DNA from: Candidatus Avelusimicrobium intestinipullorum
GTDB taxonomy: Bacteria; Elusimicrobiota; Elusimicrobia; Elusimicrobiales; Elusimicrobiaceae
DNA: 64,000 bases
Assembly (NCBI GenBank): GCA_944324635.1
Contig: CALUXC010000008.1
Location: 1 to 64,000, forward strand
Direction of reading: 5' to 3'
Shown piece after piece: positions 43,403-51,865 of the stretch; within the stretch, counting starts at the first letter, position 1; each line of letters starts with the position of its first letter. Position numbers and translations under genes: made by a program. The notes below the pieces were generated by a model that made no database searches, was not told where the DNA came from, and worked only from the letters and a program-made list of their open reading frames with translations.

Positions 43403-43866
43403 TGTATCGCCTCGTTTACGGATATGGATTGAGAATTGGGCACGGCGCGGGTTTCAATGGTTATCCCCAAATCCCGGATTAATTTTAGAAAGCGCTTATC
43501 GTCCGCGTCCAAAAACACGTTTTCGTCCAGCTTTTGCGCGCCTTCCTTAAAGTGCATGCCGCCAATGTTGATGGATTTGATTTGCAGGCCGTCCTTAATC
43601 AGGTCGGTAAAATCCTTCAATCCTCCCATCAGCAAGAAAATGCGCCGTTTGGACTGTGCCGCATACCGCACACATTCGTGCGGATCCAGAATCGTCAGCG
43701 TATATTCGTAGGGCAGGCTAAGCCGCAAAAGGCCGCGGTTGAGGCAGGATTCTCTCTCTTTGCTGGAAGGAATCAAAATCTCATCCACGTTCAGTTCCGG
43801 CAGCCAAGCCTGTACGATTTGGCCGTGAATCAGGCGGTCGTCCACCCGTGCAAAAATAATCGGCAT
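43399..43866 (-). CDS. PTS mannose-family EIIB component
   Basis: The 155-residue cytoplasmic protein carries phosphate on the His of RVDDRLIHGQIVQAWLPEL (about residues 7-25), the IIB-Man active site. Further signatures are ILIPSSKERES and SINIGGMHFKEGAQKL. It receives phosphate from EIIA and gives it to the sugar. It overlaps EIIA by one base and EIIC by four. Confidence 0.93.
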   Translation of the reverse strand: MPIIFARVDDRLIHGQIVQAWLPELNVDEILIPSSKERESCLNRGLLRLSLPYEYTLTILDPHECVRYAAQSKRRIFLLMGGLKDFTDLIKDGLQIKSINIGGMHFKEGAQKLDENVFLDADDKRFLKLIRDLGITIETRAVPNSQSISVNEAIQ

Positions 43867-44273
43867 TAAAGCCCCTTAATTAACAGTTCCGTCGCGTTGA
43901 TGACGGCGCGTTTGCCGTCCGCTTCAATTTTTTCCGCCAATTCTTTGGCCGAAAGTTTCTTGCGGCTGTTGATGGCGGTAAGCAACATGCTTAAATTCAG
44001 CCCCGTGATGACGTGGCATTTAGCCAAATCTTTGCTGGCCGTGAGCGAAATGTTGGTGGCACTGCCGCCGAAAATATCGGTCAGGATAACGGCCCCTTCT
44101 TCGCAGGTTTTAAGCAAGTCGTGCAGTTTGGCCGCTTCTTTTTCCACCGAAGAGGCCGCCGTTACGGAAAACGCGGCAAAGCCGTCGTCGGCCGGTTTGC
44201 CGATGATCTGCGCTGCGGTTTCCAGCATTTCCTGGGCCAAGTGCCCATGCGTTACTAAAATGATTTTTACCAT
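43866..44273 (-). CDS. PTS mannose-family EIIA component
   Basis: The 135-residue protein is a free-standing IIA-Man domain: KIILVTHGHLAQEMLETAAQ with the phosphorylated His near residue 9, and VILTDIFGGSATNISL (about 61-76). It takes phosphate from HPr. In some bacteria such a domain also has regulatory targets. It starts 2 bases after rapZ. Confidence 0.93.
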   Translation of the reverse strand: MVKIILVTHGHLAQEMLETAAQIIGKPADDGFAAFSVTAASSVEKEAAKLHDLLKTCEEGAVILTDIFGGSATNISLTASKDLAKCHVITGLNLSMLLTAINSRKKLSAKELAEKIEADGKRAVINATELLIKGL

Positions 44274-44275
44274 AA

Positions 44276-45133
44276 TTAAAGTCCTATATCCCTGTGAAAT
44301 TCAGTTGCGTTAAGCCCTGCTTTCACCAGCCGTTGGGCAAGTTCGTGCGCCATAAAAACGCTGCGGTGTTTACCGCCGGTGCAGCCCATGGCAATGGTGA
44401 GGTAGCTTTTCCCTTCCTTTATATATTTTGGTATCAAATATTTAATCAAATCCGCAAATTTTTCGGCAAACTCCTTCGTTTCCTTAAAGGACATGATATA
44501 GTCCTGCACGTCTTTATCCAGCCCGGTCTTTTCGCGCAGTTCGGCAATGTAGTACGGGTTGGGCAGGAAGCGCACGTCCATTACAATGTCGCAGTCTTTC
44601 AAAATTCCGTTTTTGAAGCCGAACGAAACGACGGAAATTTGCATATCGCCTTCACGCGTAAGGCCCATAAGAGCGGAAAGTTTCTCTTTCAATTCGCCCA
44701 GTTTTAAGTCGGACGTATCAATCACTTTGTCGGCCATGGTGCGAATGGGGCTCATCACTTCTCTTTCGTGTGCGATGGCCGCGGCCAGCTTTTTGTGAAT
44801 GGGGTGGCGGTGTTTTGTTTCCGAAAAGCGCCGAATTAAACATTCTTCCGACGCGTCCAAAAAAATCACCTTTACCACAAAATCGTCCTGCACCATGGAG
44901 TTCAGAATTTTGGGCATATCGCGCAAGCGGCCGCCTTCGCGCACGTCAATTCCCAAGGCAATGTCCTTGCGTTCGCCGTTTTGTTTTACGTAATCGGTAA
45001 AGTTTTTGAACAGCGCCAAGGGCAAGTTGTCCACGCAATAAAACCCAAAGTCGCCAAAAATTTTCAGCGCCTGGGATTTGCCGGCTCCGCTTAGGCCGGT
45101 AACGATAAAAATGCGGCGTTTATTGTCTGCCAT
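44276..45133 (-). CDS. rapZ: RapZ-family nucleotide-binding protein (YvcJ/YhbJ)
   Basis: The 285-residue protein has Walker [19 protein letters not shown] (about residues 11-28), [12 protein letters not shown], and the C-terminal domain with [20 protein letters not shown] (about 246-265). E. coli RapZ targets the GlmZ sRNA to RNase E to control GlmS; in other phyla its target is less clear. It overlaps hprK by 14 bases and precedes EIIA, an order known from other PTS regulatory clusters. Confidence 0.94.
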   Translation of the reverse strand: MADNKRRIFIVTGLSGAGKSQALKIFGDFGFYCVDNLPLALFKNFTDYVKQNGERKDIALGIDVREGGRLRDMPKILNSMVQDDFVVKVIFLDASEECLIRRFSETKHRHPIHKKLAAAIAHEREVMSPIRTMADKVIDTSDLKLGELKEKLSALMGLTREGDMQISVVSFGFKNGILKDCDIVMDVRFLPNPYYIAELREKTGLDKDVQDYIMSFKETKEFAEKFADLIKYLIPKYIKEGKSYLTIAMGCTGGKHRSVFMAHELAQRLVKAGLNATEFHRDIGL

Positions 45134-46070
45134 TGGTCCCCTTTTTCATCTTATCCAAAATTTTTTGGCTAAATTCCTTGGCGGAAAAAATCCCTTGGCT
45201 TTTGAGTTGTTGGTTCAAAGAAGCCACTTCAATCAGCACCGCCAGGTTGCGCCCCGGTGTAACGGGCAAACCCAACGAAGGAATTTCTATCCCCAGGATA
45301 TTAGTCGTTTTCTGCTCCACTCCCAGCCTGTCCAGCGGCTGTTTGTTGGGGGAAGTGAGCACCACTTCCATATCAATGTTGGTTTCGTCTAGCGTAGAGC
45401 CTACCCCAAACAAGAGCGGCACGTCCAAAATACCCAGGCCGCGCACTTCCATATAATGTTTGAGCATGGTGGGGCAGGAGCCGACCAGAAAACGGCCAAA
45501 CCTTTTTTGTACTTCCACCACATCGTCGGCCACTAAAATATGGCCGCGTTTGATGAGTTCCAGCGCGCATTCGCTTTTGCCGATGCCCGCGTCCCCGCGG
45601 ATCAACACCCCCGTTCCGCTTACGTCCACCAGCACGCCGTGCATGTGGGTGACGGGGGATAATTTTTCGTCCAAAAACCGCGTAAATTCCGCCACAAAAG
45701 CGGAAGATTCCATATCGGTTTTCAAGACGGGCACATCCGAGCTTAGGCACGCCTTGCGAATAGCGGGCAGCGGGTCCAGCCCGGCCGCCATAATCACGCA
45801 CGGCACCTTGCCTTCGCAAAGCATTTTTTCTACATTGGCGCGCAGACGCGTTTTGTTTTCCTTGACGCAAAACGCGTGTTCCCCGCGGCCGAAAACCTGC
45901 ACGGAATTGGCGCGGAAACTGTCCAAATGACCGCACAACGCCAGGCCGGGGCGGTTGACGCTGCCCAGCGTAATTTCGCGGTGAATGTATCTTTTCCCGC
46001 AGACCAGCTCCAGGTTAAGACGTTTAACCTGGAGCAGTTCTGCTACGGTAATGGATTTATTGAATTCCAA
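45120..46070 (-). CDS. hprK: HPr kinase/phosphorylase
   Basis: The 316-residue enzyme phosphorylates and dephosphorylates the regulatory Ser of HPr in response to energy state. Walker A is [20 protein letters not shown] (about residues 158-177), followed by LVADDVVEV and the family signature [17 protein letters not shown] (about 208-224). It lies between hpf and rapZ and shares an operon with its substrate ptsH. Confidence 0.96.
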   Translation of the reverse strand: MEFNKSITVAELLQVKRLNLELVCGKRYIHREITLGSVNRPGLALCGHLDSFRANSVQVFGRGEHAFCVKENKTRLRANVEKMLCEGKVPCVIMAAGLDPLPAIRKACLSSDVPVLKTDMESSAFVAEFTRFLDEKLSPVTHMHGVLVDVSGTGVLIRGDAGIGKSECALELIKRGHILVADDVVEVQKRFGRFLVGSCPTMLKHYMEVRGLGILDVPLLFGVGSTLDETNIDMEVVLTSPNKQPLDRLGVEQKTTNILGIEIPSLGLPVTPGRNLAVLIEVASLNQQLKSQGIFSAKEFSQKILDKMKKGTNGRQ

Positions 46071-46087
46071 GTCCGCCCCCGTACGGC

Positions 46088-46639
46088 TTATTTCTTTTTA
46101 ATAGGCTTAATCAAGCCGTAGGTGCCGTCCAAGCGTTTGAAAATCAAGTTGATTTGCTTGGAGTCTTCGTCCAGGAACATCCAGAAGGAATATCCCAGGC
46201 GTTCCATTTCGTAAGCGGCGTCTTCCGGGTTCATGGGAGAGACTTCCACTTGTTTGATGACGGAAAATTTCACGTCGTTCTGCGGCAAGAGCACGTGTTC
46301 GGCAAACGGGTTGATGTCGGCTTCTTTGACGGATTTCTTGCTTACTTTGCGCGCTTTGGCTTTGTTTTTGATTTTTTTGGCCTGTGCTTCGGCTTTCACG
46401 GCCGCGGCGTCGATGGCTTTGTACAAGTTGCTTTCCACGGCGCTGGCGCTGATGGTGGTTTTGGCACCGGTGTGCAAAATAATTTCGGCGCGCTGGTTGA
46501 TTTTCTTTTCTACCGAGATGAGCACCTGGGCGGAAACGATATTGTCAAAAAAGTTTTCCACTTTTCCCACGCGCGTGTTGATAAATTCTTTAATGGCCGG
46601 AGTCAGTTTTATATTTTTGGCCGTAATTTTAATATCCAT
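46088..46639 (-). CDS. hpf: Ribosome hibernation-promoting factor, long form
   Basis: The 183-residue protein has the N-terminal HPF/RaiA domain (MDIKITAKNIKLTPAIKEFI to about residue 100) and a C-terminal dimerisation domain (about 125-183, with NPEDAAYEMERLGYSFWMFL). Long HPF pairs 70S ribosomes into 100S dimers in stationary phase. The ATG at 46639 is preceded by GGAGG; five upstream in-frame codons are unlikely. It is the first gene of the PTS operon. Confidence 0.94.
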   Translation of the reverse strand: MDIKITAKNIKLTPAIKEFINTRVGKVENFFDNIVSAQVLISVEKKINQRAEIILHTGAKTTISASAVESNLYKAIDAAAVKAEAQAKKIKNKAKARKVSKKSVKEADINPFAEHVLLPQNDVKFSVIKQVEVSPMNPEDAAYEMERLGYSFWMFLDEDSKQINLIFKRLDGTYGLIKPIKKK

Positions 46640-46684
46640 AATTCCTCCGTACAAGTCTTTTACGAGAGAATCCCCCGTAGAGTT

Positions 46685-46713
46685 ATTAAACCATTAATCG
46701 GTTCCCCTGTCAA
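46685..46713 (-). promoter_or_regulatory. Promoter of the hpf-PTS operon
   Basis: On the minus strand, TTGACA (46713-46708), a 17-base spacer and TTTAAT (46690-46685) give a consensus sigma70-type promoter with a leader of about 40 bases. Confidence 0.78.
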
Positions 46714-47130
46714 TGAAACCCGCGCGCCCGCGCGTACGGGGAATGGTTTATAAAAAGTATTCCGTTTCTTTTTAGAGGCGGAACAAACGTTTGCTCTGTT
46801 GGGGCTGGTCCCGCCGGCCGGCGGACCGCAGGCTGCGGTCATAAGGGGCGGGGCGTTTGGCTGGGCGCATGATGAGGGCTTCATTACACGCTGCCTTTAA
46901 TAAGGGCGATAAGCCGTTTGAAAAATGAGGGATTATTTGATGACGCCTCCGGGTACGTCGGATATTATTAGTGTAGGCGCGTTTGAACAAAAATCAAGCC
47001 CGCCAAAAGCGGGCCCCAAAAAGGGGCGCAAACCGCAGCAGCGTGGCGTGATGTCGTACAATGCGGAGTTGCGCCCAGGCGCCGGGCGGTTAGCCACAGC
47101 GCCAAAAAAGAAAACGGCGTTTTGTTTTGA

Positions 47131-47163
47131 GGGAACAAAACACCCCGCGCTCCCGCGGGGTGT
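47131..47163 (-). terminator. Terminator of the mini-protein gene
   Basis: On the minus strand ACACCCCGCG / CGCGGGGTGT is followed by TTTTGTT. Confidence 0.75.
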
Positions 47164-47178
47164 TCTAAATCCTTTTGT

Positions 47179-47403
47179 TTATTTAGCGTTTACCATTTTG
47201 GCTCTGGAAATATCGCCCTTCTTATCCAAGAAGTAGAGATATCCTTTTTCTTTCTTGATACCGCATTTTTCTACTTTTTTCGGTTTGCCGCCTTTTTTGC
47301 CGCCTCTGGCCATTTGCACGCGGGCGATGTCGCCGTCTTTGTCAATGTAATAGAGGAAGCCGTCTTCGCGGTCCATACCAACTTTGAGTACTTTTTCTGC
47401 CAT
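47179..47403 (-). CDS. Small basic protein made of two copies of one motif
   Basis: The 74-residue product consists of two similar units: KVGMDREDGFLYYIDKDGDI followed by ARVQMA, and KCGIKKEKGYLYFLDKKGDI followed by SRAKMV. They are joined by a Gly/Lys linker (RGGKKGGKPKKVE). It has no signal peptide and is very basic, so it may bind nucleic acid or another acidic partner, but that is inference. It has the strongest Shine-Dalgarno in the region (AAAGGAGG), a sigma70-type promoter and its own terminator, so it is likely well expressed. It is divergent from smc. No family name is assigned. Confidence 0.8.
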   Translation of the reverse strand: MAEKVLKVGMDREDGFLYYIDKDGDIARVQMARGGKKGGKPKKVEKCGIKKEKGYLYFLDKKGDISRAKMVNAK

Positions 47404-47444
47404 GTAGATAATCCTCCTTTTAAGGAAAACAGTCTTACCGAAAA

Positions 47445-47473
47445 AGTCTAATAAAATTTTCCGCGCTTTGCAA
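47445..47473 (-). promoter_or_regulatory. Promoter of the mini-protein gene
   Basis: On the minus strand TTGCAA (47473-47468), a 17-base spacer and TAGACT (47450-47445). Confidence 0.65.
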
Positions 47474-47580
47474 GGGGTTTTTTTCGTCGGGGCTTCCTCG
47501 GGAGGGTGCCGTTCCCGTACGCGTATGGCAAAAAGCGCGGCGGAAATTTGAGGCCTTTTCTCCTATATTGTATAGGGAAA

Positions 47581-47589
47581 TGGTATAAT
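47581..47589 (+). promoter_or_regulatory. Extended -10 promoter of smc
   Basis: TGGTATAAT with predicted +1 near 47596, giving a leader of about 20 bases with an AAGGGGA Shine-Dalgarno. Confidence 0.7.
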
Positions 47590-47616
47590 CAAAATATATC
47601 TGCCTAAGGGGACCTT

Positions 47617-50600
47617 ATGTACTTAAAAGCTATAGAAATTCTCGGTTTCAAATCTTTTGCCGACAAATCCCGCCTGGATTTTGAACCCGGCATTACGTGT
47701 GTAGTCGGGCCGAACGGCTGCGGTAAATCCAACGTGATAGACTCCGTGCGCTGGGCCATCGGCGAGATGAGCTGGAAGTCCCTGCGTTCCGCTTCCATGG
47801 TAGATATTATTTTTAACGGAACGGCCAAACGCGCCCCCTTAAATATGGCACAGGTGAGCATGGTGTTTGACAATGCTTCCCGCCAGCTGCCGCTTGATTT
47901 TGACGAAATCACCGTCACGCGCAAAATTTTCCGCTCCGGCGAAAGCGAATACTATTTGAATAAGGTACAGTGCCGCCTGCGCGATATACGCGATTTGTTT
48001 TTGGACACGGGTATCGGCGGCGAAGGATACGCCATTATTGACCAGGGCGGTGTGGAAAGCGTGCTTTCCGCCTCTCCCGAACAGCGCCGCGAAATGTTTG
48101 AAGAAGTGGCCGGCGTTTCCAAATATAAGGCTAAACGCGAAGAATGTATTAAACGGTTGGAACGCGTAGATTTGGACTTGGCCCGCCTGGCCGATACGGT
48201 GGCATTAATAGAAGAGCAAATTAAAAAGTTGGACAGCGAAGCCAAAAAAGCCCGTTTGTACCAGCGCTACCGCGAAGAATTGAAAGAAAGCGAAATTGCC
48301 ATTTCCGTGTGCTCCATTAAAGAGTCGGACGCGTTAATCGCCAAACACACCGGCGAACTGGAACCTATCGTGCGCAAACTGGAAGATTTGGAAGCTCGCA
48401 TTTCCGCCCAGGAAGGCGCCACCGCCGCGTTGGATTTGAATTTAACCCACAAACAAAAAGAAGCGGCCGAATTTAACGAAAAAATTTCCGCCAGCAAATA
48501 CCAAGTCGGTTTGCTGGAAGGCGCTATTAAAAACTGTGACAATTTAACCGCCGAATTAACGGCGCAGATTGCTGCCTCCGGCGCGGAAGCCCAGCGCGGG
48601 CAGAGTCGCCTGCAGGAATTGGCGCCCGCCATTGCCAAATTGAAAGAACAGTTGGCGGCGGTGTCGGCGGAATTGGACCCGCTGCAAACCGGTTATAATA
48701 CGCAGGTGGCGGCGTCGCAGCAGTTGGAAAAAGATTTGCGCGAAGCGGAATCTCAAATGCAGCGCATTTCGGGCGAACTGATGGGGTTGGTGCGCAAGCA
48801 GATGGAAGTGTCCAACCGAATTTCTTTAGAAGAATCTTCCGCACAGCGCGAAAATGAAGATTTAATCACGGCTGAAAAAACCAGCCAAGAACAAACGGCC
48901 GGGCTGACGCAAATCCGCCAGGCGCTGGAAGAAATTTCCGCCCGGGTGACCGCTCAGCAAACCGCGGCCGACCAAGCCCGCGGCGCTATCGCCGCCGGGG
49001 AAGAGGACCTGCGCAAACTGCAGGCCCAGCGCAGTGTGTTAAACGAAAAATTGTCCGCCGTTAAATCGGCCCGTGCGGCTCTTGCCGCCAAGTTGGAAAT
49101 GATCCAAACCCAGGGCAAAAACGACCCGTACTGGGTGGGGGCCAAAACCGTGCTCGAAAGCGGTATTGCGGGGGTAAAAGGAACGCTTAGAAAAGCGCTT
49201 AAATATCCCGCGTCGCTGGGTGTAGCGGTGGAAGAAGCGTTTGGTAAATACTTAGACGCCGTGTTGTGCTCGGACGATGCCGCGGTGGAACAAGCCTTGG
49301 CGGCCTTAAAGCAGCATGGCAAAGCGCGTGCCAAATTTATTATTTTGTCCCGCGTGCCGCAAACGCCCGCGCAAGACGCGGCTGACGCGCTGAAGAAACA
49401 GCTTTCGTATAAGCCGGAATTGGAGAATTTGATTAATTTTATTATTGGCGGGTATTCCTATCAGGACGGCACCGTGAAAGGCACCTTCTTTGTGGGCGGC
49501 GGTGCGCCCGATGTGCGCGCCCCCGAAGCTTATTGGGGCGAAGAAGAAACCGTGCGCGGGGAAATGGACGCCAAAGCCGCCGAAGAAGACGCCGTTTCCA
49601 AAGAAATTATCGCCAATTATGACGCGCTGACCAAGGCGGACGAAACGCTTAAAAACTTACGCGCCAAATCGCAGGAAGCGGTGCTGGCGCTGAACTCGGT
49701 GCAGAACGAACGTGCCAATAAAGAACGCGAACTGCACACCGCCGAGGAAACGCTTCACCGTGCGGCGGCCCGCAAACAGGAAATCACCCTGCGGGTAGAA
49801 AGCCGCAAAAAGACGGTGGAAACGTTAAAGCAAAATTTGGAAGAGTTGAAAAACAACCACGCCCGGCTGACGGCCCAAGGGGAAGAAGTGAAAAAATCCC
49901 AGGCCGAGCTGCGCGAAAAATCCGAAAAAATCAAAAGTGAAATTAACACGTTAAGCGCCCGCCTCTACGAAGTAAAAATCAAAAAGAACAACGTAGAGCT
50001 GGATTTGAAATCCACCGAATACGAATTTAACAGCTTAACCGACAGCGAAGGCAAACGCAACGAAAAGATTGCCTCCTCCAACTTGCGCTTAAAAAGCCTG
50101 GCGGAAGAAAAACTCTCCACCCAGGCCAAGCTCTCCACCGAGCGCGACACCTTGGCCAAGCTGGAATTGGACGAGCACAAAATGCGTGCGGATTTAGAAG
50201 CCTTGAAAAAAGAATTCAGCGACAAAACCGCCGCCTTAAACGCCTGCAAAAAAGAATCGTCCGAACTGGCTATCAAGAAAAACGATTTGGAAAATGCTCT
50301 TTCCAACGCTCGCCGCCAGCGCACCACGGTGGTGAACAATATGTTTGAAAGCTGGAATATCACGCCCGAAGAAGCCCAAATGAATTACGGGGACAAAACC
50401 GTGGACTATGAACGCGTGAAAATGATGCGCAAACGTATTGAAAACATGGGTGCCGTCAATATGACCGCTCCGGAAGAATACGACGCCTTGACCGAGCGCA
50501 ACACATTCCTGCGCACGCAAATTGCCGATTTGGAAGGCGCTAAAAAAGATTTGAAATCCGCCATTAACAAAATCAACCAAACCACGCGCGAAAACTTCAA

Positions 50601-51099
50601 ATATACGTTTGAACAGGTGCGCATGCACTTTAAGAACATTTATCAAACGCTTTTCCGTGGCGGCGAGTGCGATTTGGTGCTCACCCAGCCGGAAAACCTG
50701 CTGGAAACCGGTATTGAAATTTATGCGCAGCCTCCGGGCAAGAAACTGCTTAATATCACGTCTATGTCCGGCGGTGAAAAAACGCTTACGGCCATGTCGC
50801 TTCTGTTTGCGTTCTTTACGCATAATCCTTCTCCGTTCTGCATTATGGACGAGGCGGACGCCGCCTTGGACGAAGCTAACGTGGAACGCTACGTCAACTT
50901 GATTAAAGAGTTTTCCAAGACTACGCAATTTATCGTTGTTACGCACAACAAACGCACCATGGAAGCCGCCCGCATGCTCTACGGTATTACGATGGAAGAA
51001 AGCGGCGTGTCTAAGGTGATGTCCGTCAACTTGGCGGATCGTTCCAATCCTGAGGACGTAAAAAAGAAAGAAGCCATTGAAGCCTTGGCGGAGGGCTAA
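47617..51099 (+). CDS. smc: Chromosome partition protein SMC
   Basis: The 1160-residue ATPase organises and separates chromosomes. The N-terminal head has Walker A VVGPNGCGKSNVIDSVRWAI (about residues 28-47). Two long coiled coils flank a hinge at about residues 505-640 (GVKGTLRKALKYPASLGVAV). The C-terminal head has the ABC signature MSGGEKTLTAMSLLFAFF (about 1048-1065) and Walker B FCIMDEADAALDEANVERY. Size and layout are normal. Its stop overlaps the phosphoesterase start as TAATG. Confidence 0.97.
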   Translation: MYLKAIEILGFKSFADKSRLDFEPGITCVVGPNGCGKSNVIDSVRWAIGEMSWKSLRSASMVDIIFNGTAKRAPLNMAQVSMVFDNASRQLPLDFDEITVTRKIFRSGESEYYLNKVQCRLRDIRDLFLDTGIGGEGYAIIDQGGVESVLSASPEQRREMFEEVAGVSKYKAKREECIKRLERVDLDLARLADTVALIEEQIKKLDSEAKKARLYQRYREELKESEIAISVCSIKESDALIAKHTGELEPIVRKLEDLEARISAQEGATAALDLNLTHKQKEAAEFNEKISASKYQVGLLEGAIKNCDNLTAELTAQIAASGAEAQRGQSRLQELAPAIAKLKEQLAAVSAELDPLQTGYNTQVAASQQLEKDLREAESQMQRISGELMGLVRKQMEVSNRISLEESSAQRENEDLITAEKTSQEQTAGLTQIRQALEEISARVTAQQTAADQARGAIAAGEEDLRKLQAQRSVLNEKLSAVKSARAALAAKLEMIQTQGKNDPYWVGAKTVLESGIAGVKGTLRKALKYPASLGVAVEEAFGKYLDAVLCSDDAAVEQALAALKQHGKARAKFIILSRVPQTPAQDAADALKKQLSYKPELENLINFIIGGYSYQDGTVKGTFFVGGGAPDVRAPEAYWGEEETVRGEMDAKAAEEDAVSKEIIANYDALTKADETLKNLRAKSQEAVLALNSVQNERANKERELHTAEETLHRAAARKQEITLRVESRKKTVETLKQNLEELKNNHARLTAQGEEVKKSQAELREKSEKIKSEINTLSARLYEVKIKKNNVELDLKSTEYEFNSLTDSEGKRNEKIASSNLRLKSLAEEKLSTQAKLSTERDTLAKLELDEHKMRADLEALKKEFSDKTAALNACKKESSELAIKKNDLENALSNARRQRTTVVNNMFESWNITPEEAQMNYGDKTVDYERVKMMRKRIENMGAVNMTAPEEYDALTERNTFLRTQIADLEGAKKDLKSAINKINQTTRENFKYTFEQVRMHFKNIYQTLFRGGECDLVLTQPENLLETGIEIYAQPPGKKLLNITSMSGGEKTLTAMSLLFAFFTHNPSPFCIMDEADAALDEANVERYVNLIKEFSKTTQFIVVTHNKRTMEAARMLYGITMEESGVSKVMSVNLADRSNPEDVKKKEAIEALAEG

Positions 51100-51836
51100 T
51101 GCGAATAGGCGTTTTTTCGGACGTACACGGAAACCTGGAAGCGTTGGAAGCGTGCTTGGCGCGCTTTGAACGGGAAGGGGTGGAAAAATATATTTTCTGT
51201 GGGGACCTGATTGGCTACGGGCCGGATCCGGAAAAGTGCGTGCGCAAAGTTTCTCAGCTGGATTTGTTGGCTTGCGTGCTGGGCAATCACGATGCGGTGT
51301 TTGTGCAGCCGGAACTGGAATCCCTTTTTAACTACGATGCCAAAATAGCGCTGGACGAAAGCAAAAAAATGATGAGCGAAAAGTCCGTGCGGTATTTGTC
51401 TTCGCTTCCGGCGGTGGCGCACGGGGCGGATTTTAGCGTCGTGCACGGCACTCCTTCCGACCCGATAAAAGAATATTTCTCCAGCTGCTCTCAGTTCCGC
51501 TCCAATTATGATTTATGGACCGGGCGCGTGTGTTTTGTGGGGCATACTCACTTGCCTTTCTATATCAAAGGCACGCTTCGCAGCTGCGCCATTTACCTAA
51601 ATAAGCAAGAAGATGCGTCCATTCGCATTACCGACAAAGCCCGCTACGTCATTAATCCAGGTTCTGTCGGCAAACCGCGTGACAATAATCCTTTGGCGTC
51701 TTTTGGCATTTGGGATACGGAAGAAAAAACTTTTCGTTTTATTCGCGAGCCGTACGACTTGCGCCCTACGCAGGAGAAAATGGCCGCACAAAAATTCCCG
51801 TCCTTTTTGATAGACAGCCTTGCCCTCGGTTTATAA
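51099..51836 (+). CDS. Calcineurin-like metallophosphoesterase (YfcE/MJ0936-like)
   Basis: The 245-residue product has all metal-site motifs of the family: FSDVHGNLEAL (about residues 5-15), GDLIGYGPDPEK (about 36-47), GNHDAV (about 64-69), SVVHGTPSD and GHTHLPF. Relatives hydrolyse phosphodiesters or phosphomonoesters; the substrate is unknown. It is translationally linked to smc by a one-base overlap. Confidence 0.9.
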   Translation: MRIGVFSDVHGNLEALEACLARFEREGVEKYIFCGDLIGYGPDPEKCVRKVSQLDLLACVLGNHDAVFVQPELESLFNYDAKIALDESKKMMSEKSVRYLSSLPAVAHGADFSVVHGTPSDPIKEYFSSCSQFRSNYDLWTGRVCFVGHTHLPFYIKGTLRSCAIYLNKQEDASIRITDKARYVINPGSVGKPRDNNPLASFGIWDTEEKTFRFIREPYDLRPTQEKMAAQKFPSFLIDSLALGL

Positions 51837-51863
51837 AAAACCCCGCTTAAAAGCGGGGCTTTT
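51835..51863. terminator. Bidirectional terminator, smc unit / GT-C gene
   Basis: Stem AAAAACCCCGCTT / AAGCGGGGCTTTTT with A and T runs on both sides. Confidence 0.9.
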
Positions 51864-51865
51864 TG

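Larger units (their letters stand above)
46640..47178. other. 539-base gap without a confident gene
   Basis: The hpf promoter occupies 46685-46713 and a terminator-like hairpin of the mini-protein gene lies at 47131-47163. Another hairpin (GCCCGC / GCGGGC at 46998-47014) is followed on the minus strand by TTGATTTTTG and may be a terminator. A minus-strand frame at 46772-46870 could encode a 32-residue Arg-rich peptide (MRPAKRPAPYD...SKRLFRL), but no Shine-Dalgarno is seen. I recognise no RNA gene here. Confidence 0.4.

Noticed and set aside
46925-47236. Plus-strand 103-codon frame
   Set aside because: It has no Shine-Dalgarno, crosses the terminator hairpin and ends inside the mini-protein gene on the other strand.
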